Assembly (NCBI RefSeq): GCF_001514305.1
Contig: NZ_KQ949081.1
Coordinates: 47,840-111,839 of the forward strand
From: Streptomyces dysideae
GTDB lineage: Bacteria; Actinomycetota; Actinomycetes; Streptomycetales; Streptomycetaceae
Length of the DNA stretch: 64,000 nt
Reading direction: 5' to 3'
A program made the position numbers and the translations under genes. The notes beneath the pieces are model-generated. The model made no database searches. It was not told the origin of the DNA and saw nothing but the letters and a program-made list of their open reading frames with translations. Positions 41,159 to 49,663 of this stretch are shown one piece after another. Every line of letters starts with the position of its first letter. Positions within the stretch are counted from its first letter, which is position 1.

Positions 41159-41779
41159 ATGAGTGAGACCGGCCTGCGCGAGCGCAAGAAACAGAAGATG
41201 TACCAGGACGTGTCGGAGATCGCGATTCGGCTGTTCCTGGAGAAGGGGTTCGACGCCGTGTCCGTCGCGGAGGTCGCCGCCGCTGCCGAGATCTCCAAGC
41301 CGACGCTCTTCCCGGTATTTCCCGGCCAAGGAGGACCTGGTCCTGCACCGGATCGCCGACCACGAGGGGGAGGCCGCGCGGATGGTGGCCGAGGGGCCGT
41401 CGCCGCTCGGGGCGTTGCGGCGGCACTTCCTCGCCGGACTGGAGCGGTGTGATCCGGTCACCGGGCTGAATGGTCATCCCCAGGTGCTCGCGTTCCACAC
41501 CCTCCCCTAGGGACTCCTTCGTTGGCCGCCCGCATGTACGCCTTCCAGGAGCGCTCGGAGGCCGCGCTCGCCAAGGCCCTCGGCGGTGACCTGGACGCTC
41601 GGCTGGCCGCGGGGCAGATCGTCGCCGTGCAGCGGATCCTCGCGCTGGAGAACTGGCGGCGGGTCGCGGGTGGGGAGTCGGTCGAGGAGGTCAAGCGGGA
41701 CGCCGTCACGGCTGCGGAGCGGGCGTTCGGGGCTCTGGAGGCCGGGTTGCCGCGGCTCACCTCCGATGAGGCTGAGTAG
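41159..41779 (+). pseudogene. TetR-family regulator with two frameshifts
   Basis: The N-terminal helix-turn-helix is intact (YQDVSEIAIRLFLEKGFDAV, then EISKPTLF). At about 41309-41313 an extra C in CTTCCCGG shifts the frame; the correct continuation RYFPAKEDLVLHRIADHEGE lies in the next frame. That frame ends after VLAFHTLP at a TAG near 41507-41509, where one base seems missing. The remaining LAARMYAFQERSEAALAKAL ... LEAGLPRLTSDEAE is back in the original frame. Without both changes the gene would be a normal 200-aa regulator. Sequencing error is possible. Confidence 0.8.
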
Positions 41780-41876
41780 AAAATCTAACTCGGTCACGTT
41801 ATCTGGTGCGCTCTCTGGAATGACGTCGTGGGGGCCGTACGGGACGCGCTGGCCCGGAAGGCGTTGGAGGCGACGC

Positions 41877-41910
41877 GGGGAGGGAGCTGCCGTTCTGGCC
41901 TTCCCTCCCC
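41877..41910. terminator. bidirectional terminator hairpin
   Basis: GGGGAGGGA at 41877-41885 pairs perfectly with TCCCTCCCC at 41902-41910 around a 16-base loop, between the convergent TetR pseudogene and the nitroreductase-hemerythrin gene. Confidence 0.75.
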
Positions 41911-41927
41911 GGCGTCGGCCCCGCTCC

Positions 41928-42776
41928 TCAGCCCACGTCGAGCAGCGGTATCAACTGCTCTTCCTCGTACGTCAGATGAGCCTCGAGCTCCGCCGTGAGC
42001 CGCTCCACCTCCGCCCGCGCGGTGGCCGGATCCGCCCCCTCATCGCCCACCACCCGGCGCAACTCCGCCACCAGGTCGGCGATGCGCTCGTGCTCCTCCC
42101 GCAGCCGGGCCAGGGCGGGCCCGGCCTCGGGGTGGCGGTCGGCCAGGACCGGGAACATGCCCAGTTCCTCGCCGGTGTGGTGGTTGTGGAGGCCCTGGCA
42201 GAAGGTCAGGCAGTTGACGCGGAGCTGGGCGCCCAGCATCGACCCCGTCGCCGCACTGCTCCTCATCTCCTCGCGGATCAGGGCGAGTTCGCGACGGAAG
42301 GCGTCGTGGATGGCTTTGAGGGCCTCGCCCATGGAGGCCGCGTTGACGTTCGGCGGACCGCCCCGGGCGATCTCGTGCAGGGCGACCACGGGAATCACCC
42401 GCTCCGTCTTCTCCTGATACGCCGCCCACCCCGGATCCGCCTCCACGGCCCGTGCGAAGGCCCGGTCCCGCTCCTCGCCGGTGAGTACGACGGCCCGCGC
42501 CTCGTACGTGAACGCGCCGCTCTCGACGGTGACTTGGGGGTTGGCCACGAGGTTGTGGAACCACGCCGGGTGCCGGGGCGCGCCCGCCGCCGACGCGATG
42601 ACCAGGACGCGTTCGCCGCCGTCGGGGAGATAGCCGACGGGAGTGGTGTGCCGGCCGCCCGTGCGGGCGCCGGTGGTGGTCAGCAGGAGCAGACGGGCGC
42701 CCTCGAAGTAGCCGCCCACGCGGCCGTTGTTGGCGCGGAACTCGTCGATGACCTGTTGATTGAAATCGTTGGGCAA
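41928..42776 (-). CDS. deazaflavin (F420)-dependent nitroreductase-hemerythrin fusion
   Basis: 282-aa protein. Residues 1-140 are a Ddn-type split-barrel domain that uses F420H2, with FNQQVIDEFRANNGRVGG, LLLLTTTGARTGGRHTTPVG and HPAWFHNLVANPQVTVE. Residues 145-282 are a helical hemerythrin (HHE) domain with AIHDAFRRELALIREEM, CQGLHNHHTGEE and LREEHERI plus a late AHLTYEEEQLIPLL, offering the His/Glu ligands of a di-iron site. TTG 42776 is chosen for AAGAGGAAGAGAA upstream and the family's PNDFNQQ start. A fusion of a hydride-transfer domain to an oxygen or NO binding domain suggests redox stress protection. Confidence 0.88.
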   Translation of the reverse strand: MPNDFNQQVIDEFRANNGRVGGYFEGARLLLLTTTGARTGGRHTTPVGYLPDGGERVLVIASAAGAPRHPAWFHNLVANPQVTVESGAFTYEARAVVLTGEERDRAFARAVEADPGWAAYQEKTERVIPVVALHEIARGGPPNVNAASMGEALKAIHDAFRRELALIREEMRSSAATGSMLGAQLRVNCLTFCQGLHNHHTGEELGMFPVLADRHPEAGPALARLREEHERIADLVAELRRVVGDEGADPATARAEVERLTAELEAHLTYEEEQLIPLLDVG

Positions 42777-42956
42777 ATTCTCTTCCTCTTCTTTCTCTGT
42801 CGCTGGACTCCGTGCAGAGGGCTCCACGGAGGGGAAGGCGCAGAGAAAGAGGCGGGCTCCTGGCCCGCCGCGGCCTCACTCAGAGGCCGGGCACCCAACT
42901 CGCTCACGGCACAAGGCCGACCCGGCAGTCATGGGGGAGAAGGTAGCGTCCCCGGC

Positions 42957-43580
42957 ATGACCGACGCGAGCGAATTCCAGGACATCCCGACCACCACTCT
43001 CGCCGAGCTGCTGGGCCGTGAGCAGGTCATGGACATCGGGATACGGCCGTTGTGGGGGCCGGTGCCGCGCGTCGCCGGTCCGGCGTTCACCGTGTCGTGC
43101 CCGCCCGGGGACAACCTCTCGCTGCACGCGGCCATCTATCGGGCGGGGCCCGGCTCGGTCGTCGTCGTGGAGTCCGGGGACCTCGACTACGCGCTGGCCG
43201 GCGGCAACGTCTGCGCGATCGCCCGGCGCCGGGGCATCGCCGCGTTCGTCGTCGACGGGGTGATCCGCGACCTGGCCGAGGTGCGGGAGATGGGGTTCCC
43301 GGTGTTCGCGCGCGGGGTAATCCCGATCCCGGGCGTCAAGTCGGTCGTACGGCCGTTCAACCAGCGAGTGCGGTGCGGGGGCGCGGCGGTCGACGCCGGT
43401 GACATCGTGGTGGCCGACGAGGAGGGCGTCGTGGTCGTCCCGTCCGCCCGCCGCGAGGAGGTGCTCGCCGGGGCCCGCGCCAAGATCGCCAAGGAGGCGG
43501 CGGAGTCCCTGGACACGTGGGAGGCGGCACACCGGGCGCGTGTTGAGAAGATCCTGGCGGAGAGGGGCTTCGAGGGCTGA
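42957..43580 (+). CDS. RraA-like aldolase/demethylmenaquinone methyltransferase-type fold protein
   Basis: 207-aa protein of the RraA / 4-hydroxy-4-methyl-2-oxoglutarate aldolase family. GGNVCAIARRRGIAAFVVDG VIRD (residues 82-104) is the conserved G-x-N...DG-x-RD core with the metal-binding Asp. The C-terminal helix carries WEAAHRARVEKILAERG. Family members cleave oxo acids or, in E. coli, bind RNase E; the aldolase role is more likely in actinomycetes. Starts at ATG 42957. Confidence 0.85.
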   Translation: MTDASEFQDIPTTTLAELLGREQVMDIGIRPLWGPVPRVAGPAFTVSCPPGDNLSLHAAIYRAGPGSVVVVESGDLDYALAGGNVCAIARRRGIAAFVVDGVIRDLAEVREMGFPVFARGVIPIPGVKSVVRPFNQRVRCGGAAVDAGDIVVADEEGVVVVPSARREEVLAGARAKIAKEAAESLDTWEAAHRARVEKILAERGFEG

Positions 43581-43701
43581 GGGGGTTCGGCGTCACGCCC
43601 GGTGCCACAGGGGCTGCCAGTCCGCCCCTCCAGGCCTTTCCTTGCCGGTCTTGCCCTGCCGGTCTTTCCCCGTCGGCCCACTTGGGCTGATCCTGGTGCC
43701 G

Positions 43702-44217
43702 ATGCTCCTCCTCCTCGACGTGGACGGCACGCTGATCCCCTTCGGGGCGGACGGGCCGTACCCGGTGTACGAATCGCCCTCCGCCCTCCCGGAAGCAGCC
43801 GCCCACCCGCTCCTGACCCGGGTCGACCCGGCGCTCGGCGCCCGCCTGACGCGGCTCGCGGCGCTGGGCTGTGAGCTGGTGTGGGCGACGACCTGGACGG
43901 ACGACGCGAACACGGTCCTCGCCCCCTGGCTCGGCCTGCCGCCCCTGCCCGTGGTGCCCTGGCCCACCGACGACCGGGCCGACGACTGGGCCGCCGGCCT
44001 GCACTGGAAGACCCGCCCTCTCGTCACCTGGGCGGCGGGCCGCCCGTTCGTGTGGGTCGACGACGAGATCACCGGCGCTGACCGCGCCTGGGTGACCGCC
44101 CACCACCCCGCACCGGCCCTCCTCCATCACGTGGACCACCGCTACGGCCTCACCGACCGGGACTTCACCGCCGTAGCGGAGTGGATCACCGCTCGGCGCG
44201 GACCGGCACCGAGCTGA
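43702..44217 (+). CDS. HAD-superfamily protein
   Basis: 171-aa small HAD-like hydrolase. MLLLLDVDGTLIPF has motif I at the very N-terminus, VWATTWTDDANT is motif II with Thr, and FVWVDDEI is motif IV. No large cap domain is present. The start could be GTG 43696, six bases upstream. Substrate unknown. There is no clear link with the RraA-like gene ahead beyond direction. Confidence 0.8.
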   Translation: MLLLLDVDGTLIPFGADGPYPVYESPSALPEAAAHPLLTRVDPALGARLTRLAALGCELVWATTWTDDANTVLAPWLGLPPLPVVPWPTDDRADDWAAGLHWKTRPLVTWAAGRPFVWVDDEITGADRAWVTAHHPAPALLHHVDHRYGLTDRDFTAVAEWITARRGPAPS

Positions 44218-44286
44218 CCGCCCGAGTCTGTCCGTGCCGGGTCCGAGCCCGACGACCCGGCGGGCCACATCGTGCTCCGCGAGCCC

Positions 44287-44994
44287 TCAGGGACGCAGGA
44301 GCCGCACCGCCAAGAAGAGCGGCTGCTGGTGGGTCTTGTCGTAGCGGGCTTCCTCCGCGGCCCGCGGTTCCAGGAGCCTCTCCAGTACGAACCCGGTGCC
44401 GAGCAGTTCGCCGAGGAACTGTTCCAGCGTCATCCGCCGGTAGCTGAGGGCGAAGCCGTCGCCGAAGGGGAGCTCGACCCGGTCGTCGGCGAAGTAGGAG
44501 CCGCCGAAGCCGGTCCAGTCGCCGGTGGGGTGGGTCGTGGAGACGAGCAGGGTGCCGCCGGGCCGCAGGACGCGCCGGGTCTCGGCGAGCAACTGCTCCC
44601 GTGCGTCGATGTGGTGGTGGACGAGGGCCGGCACGGCCAGGTCGAAGGACTGGTCCGGCAGAAAGGCCAGCGGTTCCTCCAGGCCGTGCCGGTGCAGTAC
44701 GGCACGGTCGCCGAGCCGCTCCCGCGCCGCGTGCAGCAGGGCTTCGTGGCCCTCGACGCCGACGACCCGCGCGGCTCCCGACTCCAGCAGCTCGGCGGCG
44801 TAGTGGCCGGCCCCGCAGCCGAGATCCAGCACCCGTAACCCGCTCACGTCACCGGCGAGACGCAGCATGGCCGGCCGGTCGGTGTGGGCGTTGCAGGCGC
44901 TGTCCGTGGCCTGGGCGGCGAACTGCCGTCCCATCTCACCGTGGTACGCGGTCTCGGCTCTCCGGTCATCGAAGCAGGAGCCGTCGCACCCCAC
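44287..44994 (-). CDS. SAM-dependent methyltransferase
   Basis: 235-aa class I methyltransferase. LRVLDLGCGAGHYAAELLES is the SAM-binding motif I, VVGVEGHEALL motif II, and the DLAVPALVHHHI and LRPGGTLLVSTTHP segments follow. GTG 44994 gives VGCDGSCFDDRRAETAYHGE ahead of the domain; ATG 44934 is a shorter option. It is likely a small-molecule methyltransferase. Downstream of the SGNH hydrolase on the same strand, with a gap of 44 bases. Confidence 0.85.
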   Translation of the reverse strand: MGCDGSCFDDRRAETAYHGEMGRQFAAQATDSACNAHTDRPAMLRLAGDVSGLRVLDLGCGAGHYAAELLESGAARVVGVEGHEALLHAARERLGDRAVLHRHGLEEPLAFLPDQSFDLAVPALVHHHIDAREQLLAETRRVLRPGGTLLVSTTHPTGDWTGFGGSYFADDRVELPFGDGFALSYRRMTLEQFLGELLGTGFVLERLLEPRAAEEARYDKTHQQPLFLAVRLLRP

Positions 44995-45038
44995 GACGGG
45001 TTTTCGGTCCCCGTCTCCGTCCTCCTGTCGAACCCGTG

Positions 45039-46223
45039 TCAGGCGTCCCCGGCCGCGAAGGCCCCCCGGGCGGTGAAGGCCAGCTCGGCGAAGCGTTCGC
45101 CGATGCGGTGGTGGGTCGCGGCATCCGGGTGGAGGTCGTCGGGGAGGGGGAGTTCGGCGGAGTCGGTCTCGCCGTAGAGGTCGCGGCCGTCGAGGTAGTG
45201 GAGGTTCGGGTCCTCGGCCGACCGTTGCTTCACGATGCGGGCCAGCTCGTCCCGGATGACGCCCAACGTCAGTTTCCCGCTCGCGCGTTCCGCCGGGTCG
45301 CCCATGGCGACGAACCGCAGTCGACCGGTGCTGAGGGCACTGAAGTCCGGGGCGCAGGGACCGGGCGTGTCCTCGTGCATCGGGCACAGGATGGGCGACA
45401 CGACCAGCAGCGGTGTCGTCGGGTGCCCTTCCCGGATGGTGTCGAGGAAGCCGTGGACGGCGGGGCTGAAGGCGCGCAGCCGCATCAGGTCGAGGTTGAC
45501 CAGGTTGATGCCGATCTTGACGCTGATGAGGTCGGCGGGGGTGTCGCGCAGGGTGCGCGCGGTGAACGGATCGAGCAGGGCACTCCCGGCCAGACCCAGG
45601 TTGATCAGCTCCACGCCGCCGAGGGAGGCGGCGAGCACGGGCCAGATACCGGTGGGGCTCGCCGCGTCGGAGCCGTGGCTGATCGAACTGCCGTGATGCA
45701 GCCACACCCTGCGGCCCGGATCCCGCGCGGGCTCGACCGGGGCGTCGGTGCGCAGGGCGATCAGTTCGGTGGTCTCGTTGTGCGGCAGCCAGATCTCGAC
45801 GTCCTTGGCGCTGCCCGGCAGCCCGGTGAAGCGAAGGGTGCCGACCCGGCCGGGCCGGTGTTCGGAGGTCCCTGCGGCCATGTCGATGAGCACGACGTTG
45901 CCGTCGGTCACGCTGCCCTGCCCGGCGGGGCGGCCGTCGACGATCAGGTCGTACACGCCGTCCGGGCGGGGTGGGGCGCCCGCATAGGTGCGCTTGGTGG
46001 GCAGCGTGTCCAGCTCGATGACGGTGGCCCGGCTGCGGAAGGCCAGCCGTACGCCGGAGGGCTGTGACTCGGCCATGGCCAGCTGCCCGTCGGTGTTCTG
46101 GGCGCGCGCCCGGGCGGGCAGCCGGTGCGGCAGTACGCCGTGCTCGGTGTGCTCGACGTCGAGGGCACCGCGCAGGAGCCCGGCGGTGACGGGCGTGGTG
46201 ATCCAGTCGTGCTCGGTGTCCAT
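45039..46223 (-). CDS. SGNH/GDSL hydrolase with N-terminal beta domain
   Basis: 394-aa esterase-like protein. The N-terminal beta domain (about 25-165) is followed by an SGNH hydrolase domain. The nucleophile is in HHGSSISHGSD near residue 179, INLGLAGSALLD supplies the Gly block, GINLVNLD the Asn block and PDDLHPDA near residue 368 the Asp/His pair. No signal peptide is seen. It is a cytoplasmic or leaderless carbohydrate or lipid esterase by family. It precedes the methyltransferase on the same strand and follows the TetR gene. Confidence 0.85.
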   Translation of the reverse strand: MDTEHDWITTPVTAGLLRGALDVEHTEHGVLPHRLPARARAQNTDGQLAMAESQPSGVRLAFRSRATVIELDTLPTKRTYAGAPPRPDGVYDLIVDGRPAGQGSVTDGNVVLIDMAAGTSEHRPGRVGTLRFTGLPGSAKDVEIWLPHNETTELIALRTDAPVEPARDPGRRVWLHHGSSISHGSDAASPTGIWPVLAASLGGVELINLGLAGSALLDPFTARTLRDTPADLISVKIGINLVNLDLMRLRAFSPAVHGFLDTIREGHPTTPLLVVSPILCPMHEDTPGPCAPDFSALSTGRLRFVAMGDPAERASGKLTLGVIRDELARIVKQRSAEDPNLHYLDGRDLYGETDSAELPLPDDLHPDAATHHRIGERFAELAFTARGAFAAGDA

Positions 46224-46260
46224 GTCCTCAGCGTCCCTTTCTTCGTCTTCAGCCTGTCGA

Positions 46261-46839
46261 TCAGGAGGTGGGCCCGGTGGGCCAGTTGCACAGCAGGGCG
46301 TCCAGGGCGTCCAGGATCCGGGTCCAGGTCTCCTCGGAGTCGGGGGCGCTGTGGCTGAAGCCGCCCGCCGACTCCAGGCTGGTGTAGCCGTGGAAAACGC
46401 TGCCCAGCAGCCGTACGGCGTGTGTCGCGTCCGGCTCCGTCAGGGCGTAGCCGCGCAGGATCGCCCGCGTCATCTGAGCGTGCCGGACGCCCGCACTGGC
46501 GGCCGCCGTCTCGGGGTCGAGCCTCATCCGCGCGGCGGCGGCGCGGCCGGGGTGCTCGCGGCCGTAGTCGCGGTAGACGTTCGCGAAGGCGACCAGCGCG
46601 TCCTTGCCGGCCCGCCCGGCCAGCGCGGCGGCGCCCCGGTCGGCGAGCTCCTCCAGCGCGAGCAGGGCGATCCGTGTCCTGAGGTCCTCGGAGTTCCGCA
46701 CGTGCGAGTACAGACTGGCGACCTTGACATCGAACCGCCGGGCCAGCTCCGACACGGTCACCTGATCGAACCCGACCTCGTCGGCCAGCTCCGCACCGGC
46801 CCGGGTCAGCCGTTCCGCGGTCAGCCCTGCGCGCGCCAT
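46261..46839 (-). CDS. TetR/AcrR-family regulator
   Basis: 192-aa repressor with an N-terminal helix-turn-helix (LTRAGAELADEVGFDQVTVS, then ARRFDVKVASLYSHVRNSED) and a C-terminal ligand domain. ATG 46839 follows GGGAGGACGAGC; an upstream in-frame ATG would add a non-conserved stretch. It lies directly upstream of the SGNH hydrolase and probably controls that operon. The dyad at 46870-46886 is a candidate operator. Confidence 0.9.
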   Translation of the reverse strand: MARAGLTAERLTRAGAELADEVGFDQVTVSELARRFDVKVASLYSHVRNSEDLRTRIALLALEELADRGAAALAGRAGKDALVAFANVYRDYGREHPGRAAAARMRLDPETAAASAGVRHAQMTRAILRGYALTEPDATHAVRLLGSVFHGYTSLESAGGFSHSAPDSEETWTRILDALDALLCNWPTGPTS

Positions 46840-47156
46840 GCTCGTCCTCCCGCCAGGCGTAAGCGGCGATAAGCGACAATCGCTAAGGCGTGAGCCTAAC
46901 ACTTTTAGGTAAAAAGCCATGACTATTAGCACAGCGCGGCTACTCGAAATTCGGTTTCAACCTTTGGCGGCCGGCAGCGCTCTGAAGAGGGGTGACAGGA
47001 CAGGGCCCCTCGGCAGGGCCCGGAAGGGAGAGCAGATGCCGGACAACGGCCGCGGCTCCGAAGTTCGCTGTCACAGACGCGGGCCAGGCGGTGTCCTCAT
47101 GCCGAACAGGCAGTAGCCGTACGGGCAGCCGTACACAGCCGTACAAGGAGGACCCC
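46840..47156. promoter_or_regulatory. divergent promoter region with a candidate TetR operator
   Basis: No gene supported in 317 bases. TAAGCG-ACAAT-CGCTAA at 46870-46886 is a 17-base near-perfect dyad 30 bases before the TetR start, a usual place for a TetR operator. AGCCGTAC is repeated three times just ahead of the AhpD-like gene. The part around 46900-46960 is noticeably AT-rich and may hold promoters. Confidence 0.45.
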
Positions 47157-47741
47157 ATGCCGCTACGCGTTCCGAAGGCGGAGCTCCCCACCGAACTCAG
47201 CGAAAACATGACCAAGCAGTTCGGTGCCGTGCCCGAACCCCTCGAGGTGTCGTGGCACAACCCCAAGGTCGCCGAGACGTCCCTGGAGACGGGGGCCAAG
47301 CTGGGCGCCTGGGACGCGGCCGACGAGAACCTGAAGTCGTTCGCGCACATGGCCGTCGCGGCACAGGTCGGCTGCGGCTGGTGCCTCGACCTCGGCTACT
47401 TCCAGGCGCAGAACCAGGACCTGGACCTGGCCAAGGCGAGCCAGGTGCCGCGCTGGCGGGAGTCGGAGGTGTTCACGCCGGTGGAGCGGGAGGTGATGGA
47501 GTACGCCGAGGCCATGACGAACACGCCGCCGACCGTCACCGACGAGCTGTACGCGAGTCTGCTCGACCGGCTCGGCCCGGCGGCGATGGTCGAACTCACC
47601 GCGTTCATCGCCTTCTCCAACATGGCCACCAGGAACAACACGGCCCACGGCATCAGCTCGCAGGGCTTCTCCGACACCTGCGAGATCCCGCTGGCCGGGC
47701 GTCCCGAGAAGTCCGAGTCCGGCGTGGCGTCGGGGGTGTGA
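47157..47741 (+). CDS. carboxymuconolactone decarboxylase/AhpD-like protein
   Basis: 194-aa alkylhydroperoxidase-type protein. The core LKSFAHMAVAAQVGCGWCLDLGY near residues 61-83 carries the CxxC pair as CGWC, and VMEYAEAMTNTPPTVTDELY follows. Family members act as peroxidases or decarboxylases. AAGGAGGACCCC precedes ATG 47157. It is divergent from the TetR regulator and single, with 135 bases before the ABC genes. Confidence 0.88.
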   Translation: MPLRVPKAELPTELSENMTKQFGAVPEPLEVSWHNPKVAETSLETGAKLGAWDAADENLKSFAHMAVAAQVGCGWCLDLGYFQAQNQDLDLAKASQVPRWRESEVFTPVEREVMEYAEAMTNTPPTVTDELYASLLDRLGPAAMVELTAFIAFSNMATRNNTAHGISSQGFSDTCEIPLAGRPEKSESGVASGV

Positions 47742-47876
47742 CGGAGGATCCGTTCGTCGGCCCACCGCGGCGGGAGCCCTGGCTGCGGTGGGCCGCCACC
47801 CGAGGCGGCCCCGGTTCCAGGGCGCTGAAACCCTCGTGAAACCGCGCTGAATGCGCCTTGCCGCAACCTCTGCGGC

Positions 47877-48848
47877 ATGACGACAACGACATCGCACTCA
47901 CTCGCCATCGCGGCCAAGGGGCTGCGCAAGGCCTACGGGGACAAGGCGGTCCTCGACGGCATCGACCTGGCGGTGCCGGCCGGCACCGTCTTCGCCCTGC
48001 TGGGCCCGAACGGCGCCGGCAAGACCACCGCCGTCAAGATCCTCTCCACCCTGATCACCGCAGACGCCGGCGAGCTGCACGTAGGCGGCCACGACCTGGC
48101 CACCGACCCGCACGCCGTGCGCGCCGCGATCGGTGTCACCGGGCAGTTCTCCGCCGTCGACGGTCTGATCACCGGCGAGGAGAACATGCTCCTCATGGCG
48201 GACCTGCACCACCTCACCCGCGGCGAGGGCCGCCGTACCGCCGCCGCGCTCCTTGAGCGCTTCGACCTGGTGGAGGCCGCGAAGAAGCCCGTCTCCACCT
48301 ACTCCGGCGGCATGAAGCGCCGCCTCGACATCGCCATGACGCTGGTCGGCGATCCGCGGATCATCTTCCTCGACGAGCCGACCACCGGCCTCGACCCGCG
48401 CAGCCGCCACAACATGTGGGGGATCATCCGCGAGCTGGTCTCCGGCGGCGTCACCGTCTTCCTCACCACCCAGTACCTGGAGGAGGCCGACGAGCTCGCC
48501 GACCGTATCGCGGTGCTGAACGACGGCAAGACCGCCGCCGAGGGGAGCGCCGACGAGCTGAAGCGGCTCATCCCGGGCGGGCACGTCCGGCTCCGCTTCA
48601 CCGACCCGGCCGCATACCAGTCCGCCGCCGTCGCCCTGCGCGAGGCCACCCGCGACGACGAGGCGCTGGCGCTGCAGATCCCCAGCGACGGCAGCCAGCG
48701 CGAGCTGCGCTCCATCCTCGACTGGCTGGACTCGGCCGACGTCGAGGCGGACGAGCTGACTGTGCACAGGCCCGACCTCGACGACGTGTTCTTCGCCCTG
48801 ACCGGCTCCACCAACCTCCCCAACCAGCCCAAGGAGACCGTCCGATGA
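47877..48848 (+). CDS. ABC transporter ATP-binding protein, DrrA-like
   Basis: 323-aa ATPase of a drug or daunorubicin-type exporter. Walker A is GPNGAGKTT near residue 44, the Q-loop is in VTGQFSAVDG, the signature is YSGGMKRRLD, Walker B IIFLDEPTTGLD and the H-loop TTQYLEEAD. The C-terminal 90 residues (LDWLDSADVEADELTVHRPD) are the DrrA accessory domain. ATG 47877 is the likely start. It overlaps the permease gene by ATGA. Confidence 0.93.
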   Translation: MTTTTSHSLAIAAKGLRKAYGDKAVLDGIDLAVPAGTVFALLGPNGAGKTTAVKILSTLITADAGELHVGGHDLATDPHAVRAAIGVTGQFSAVDGLITGEENMLLMADLHHLTRGEGRRTAAALLERFDLVEAAKKPVSTYSGGMKRRLDIAMTLVGDPRIIFLDEPTTGLDPRSRHNMWGIIRELVSGGVTVFLTTQYLEEADELADRIAVLNDGKTAAEGSADELKRLIPGGHVRLRFTDPAAYQSAAVALREATRDDEALALQIPSDGSQRELRSILDWLDSADVEADELTVHRPDLDDVFFALTGSTNLPNQPKETVR

Positions 48849-49663
48849 GCACCCCTCTGGCTCCCACCCGCCCGACCCGGATCTCCCTCGCCGTCCGCGA
48901 CTCGAACACGATGCTGCGCCGCAACCTGCTGCACGCGCGGCGCTACCCGTCCATGACCCTGAACCTGCTGCTCACGCCGATCATGCTGCTGCTGCTCTTC
49001 GTCTACGTCTTCGGAGGTGTGATGAGCGCGGGCATCGGTGGCGGCGGCGCGGACCGCTCCGACTACATCGCCTATCTCGTCCCGGGCCTCCTGATGATGA
49101 CCATCGGCAGCACCGTGATCGGGGCCGCGATCTCCGTCTCCATGGACATGACCGAGGGCCTCATCGCCCGCTTCCGCACGATGGCGGTCTACCGCGGCTC
49201 TGTGCTCGTCGGGCACGTCGTCGGCAGCGTGCTGCAGGTGCTCGCCAGCCTGGTCCTCGTCGGCGCCATCGCCGTGGCCATCGGCTTCCGGTCCACGGAC
49301 GCCACGGCCCTGGAGTGGCTGGCGGCGTTCGGACTGATCGCGCTGTTCACCCTGGCGCTCACCTGGATCGCGGTCGGGATGGGCATGGCCAGCCCGAACC
49401 CCGAGGCGGCCAGCAACATGGCAACGCCGCTGATCCTCCTCCCGCTCATCTCGAGCGCCTTCGTCCCCATCGACGCGATCCCGGGCTGGTTCCAGCCGAT
49501 CGCCGAGTACCAGCCGTTCACGCCGGCCATCGAGACCCTGCGCGGCCTGCTGCTCGGCACCGAGATCGGCAACAACGGGTGGATCGCGATCGCCTGGTGC
49601 GTCGGCCTCACCGCGCTCGGCTACCGCTGGTCGACGGCGTTGTTCAACCGCGACCCGAAGTAA
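48845..49663 (+). CDS. ABC-2 type exporter permease, DrrB-like
   Basis: 272-aa permease with six hydrophobic segments, and the EGLIARFRTMAVYRGSVLVG loop plus IDAIPGWFQPIAEYQPFTPA typical of DrrB-type proteins. It pairs with the preceding ATPase, with coupled translation. Substrate unknown. The 3' end overlaps the convergent AfsR-like gene by 20 bases. Confidence 0.92.
   Translation: MSTPLAPTRPTRISLAVRDSNTMLRRNLLHARRYPSMTLNLLLTPIMLLLLFVYVFGGVMSAGIGGGGADRSDYIAYLVPGLLMMTIGSTVIGAAISVSMDMTEGLIARFRTMAVYRGSVLVGHVVGSVLQVLASLVLVGAIAVAIGFRSTDATALEWLAAFGLIALFTLALTWIAVGMGMASPNPEAASNMATPLILLPLISSAFVPIDAIPGWFQPIAEYQPFTPAIETLRGLLLGTEIGNNGWIAIAWCVGLTALGYRWSTALFNRDPK

Noticed and set aside
41780..41876. Possible gene fragment reading WCALWNDVVGAVRDALAR
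   Set aside because: Looks protein-like for about 30 codons but has no start, no recognisable family and ends at the terminator hairpin.
46919..47116. 65-aa plus-strand frame before the AhpD-like gene
   Set aside because: No ribosome site and no family; it runs through the promoter region.
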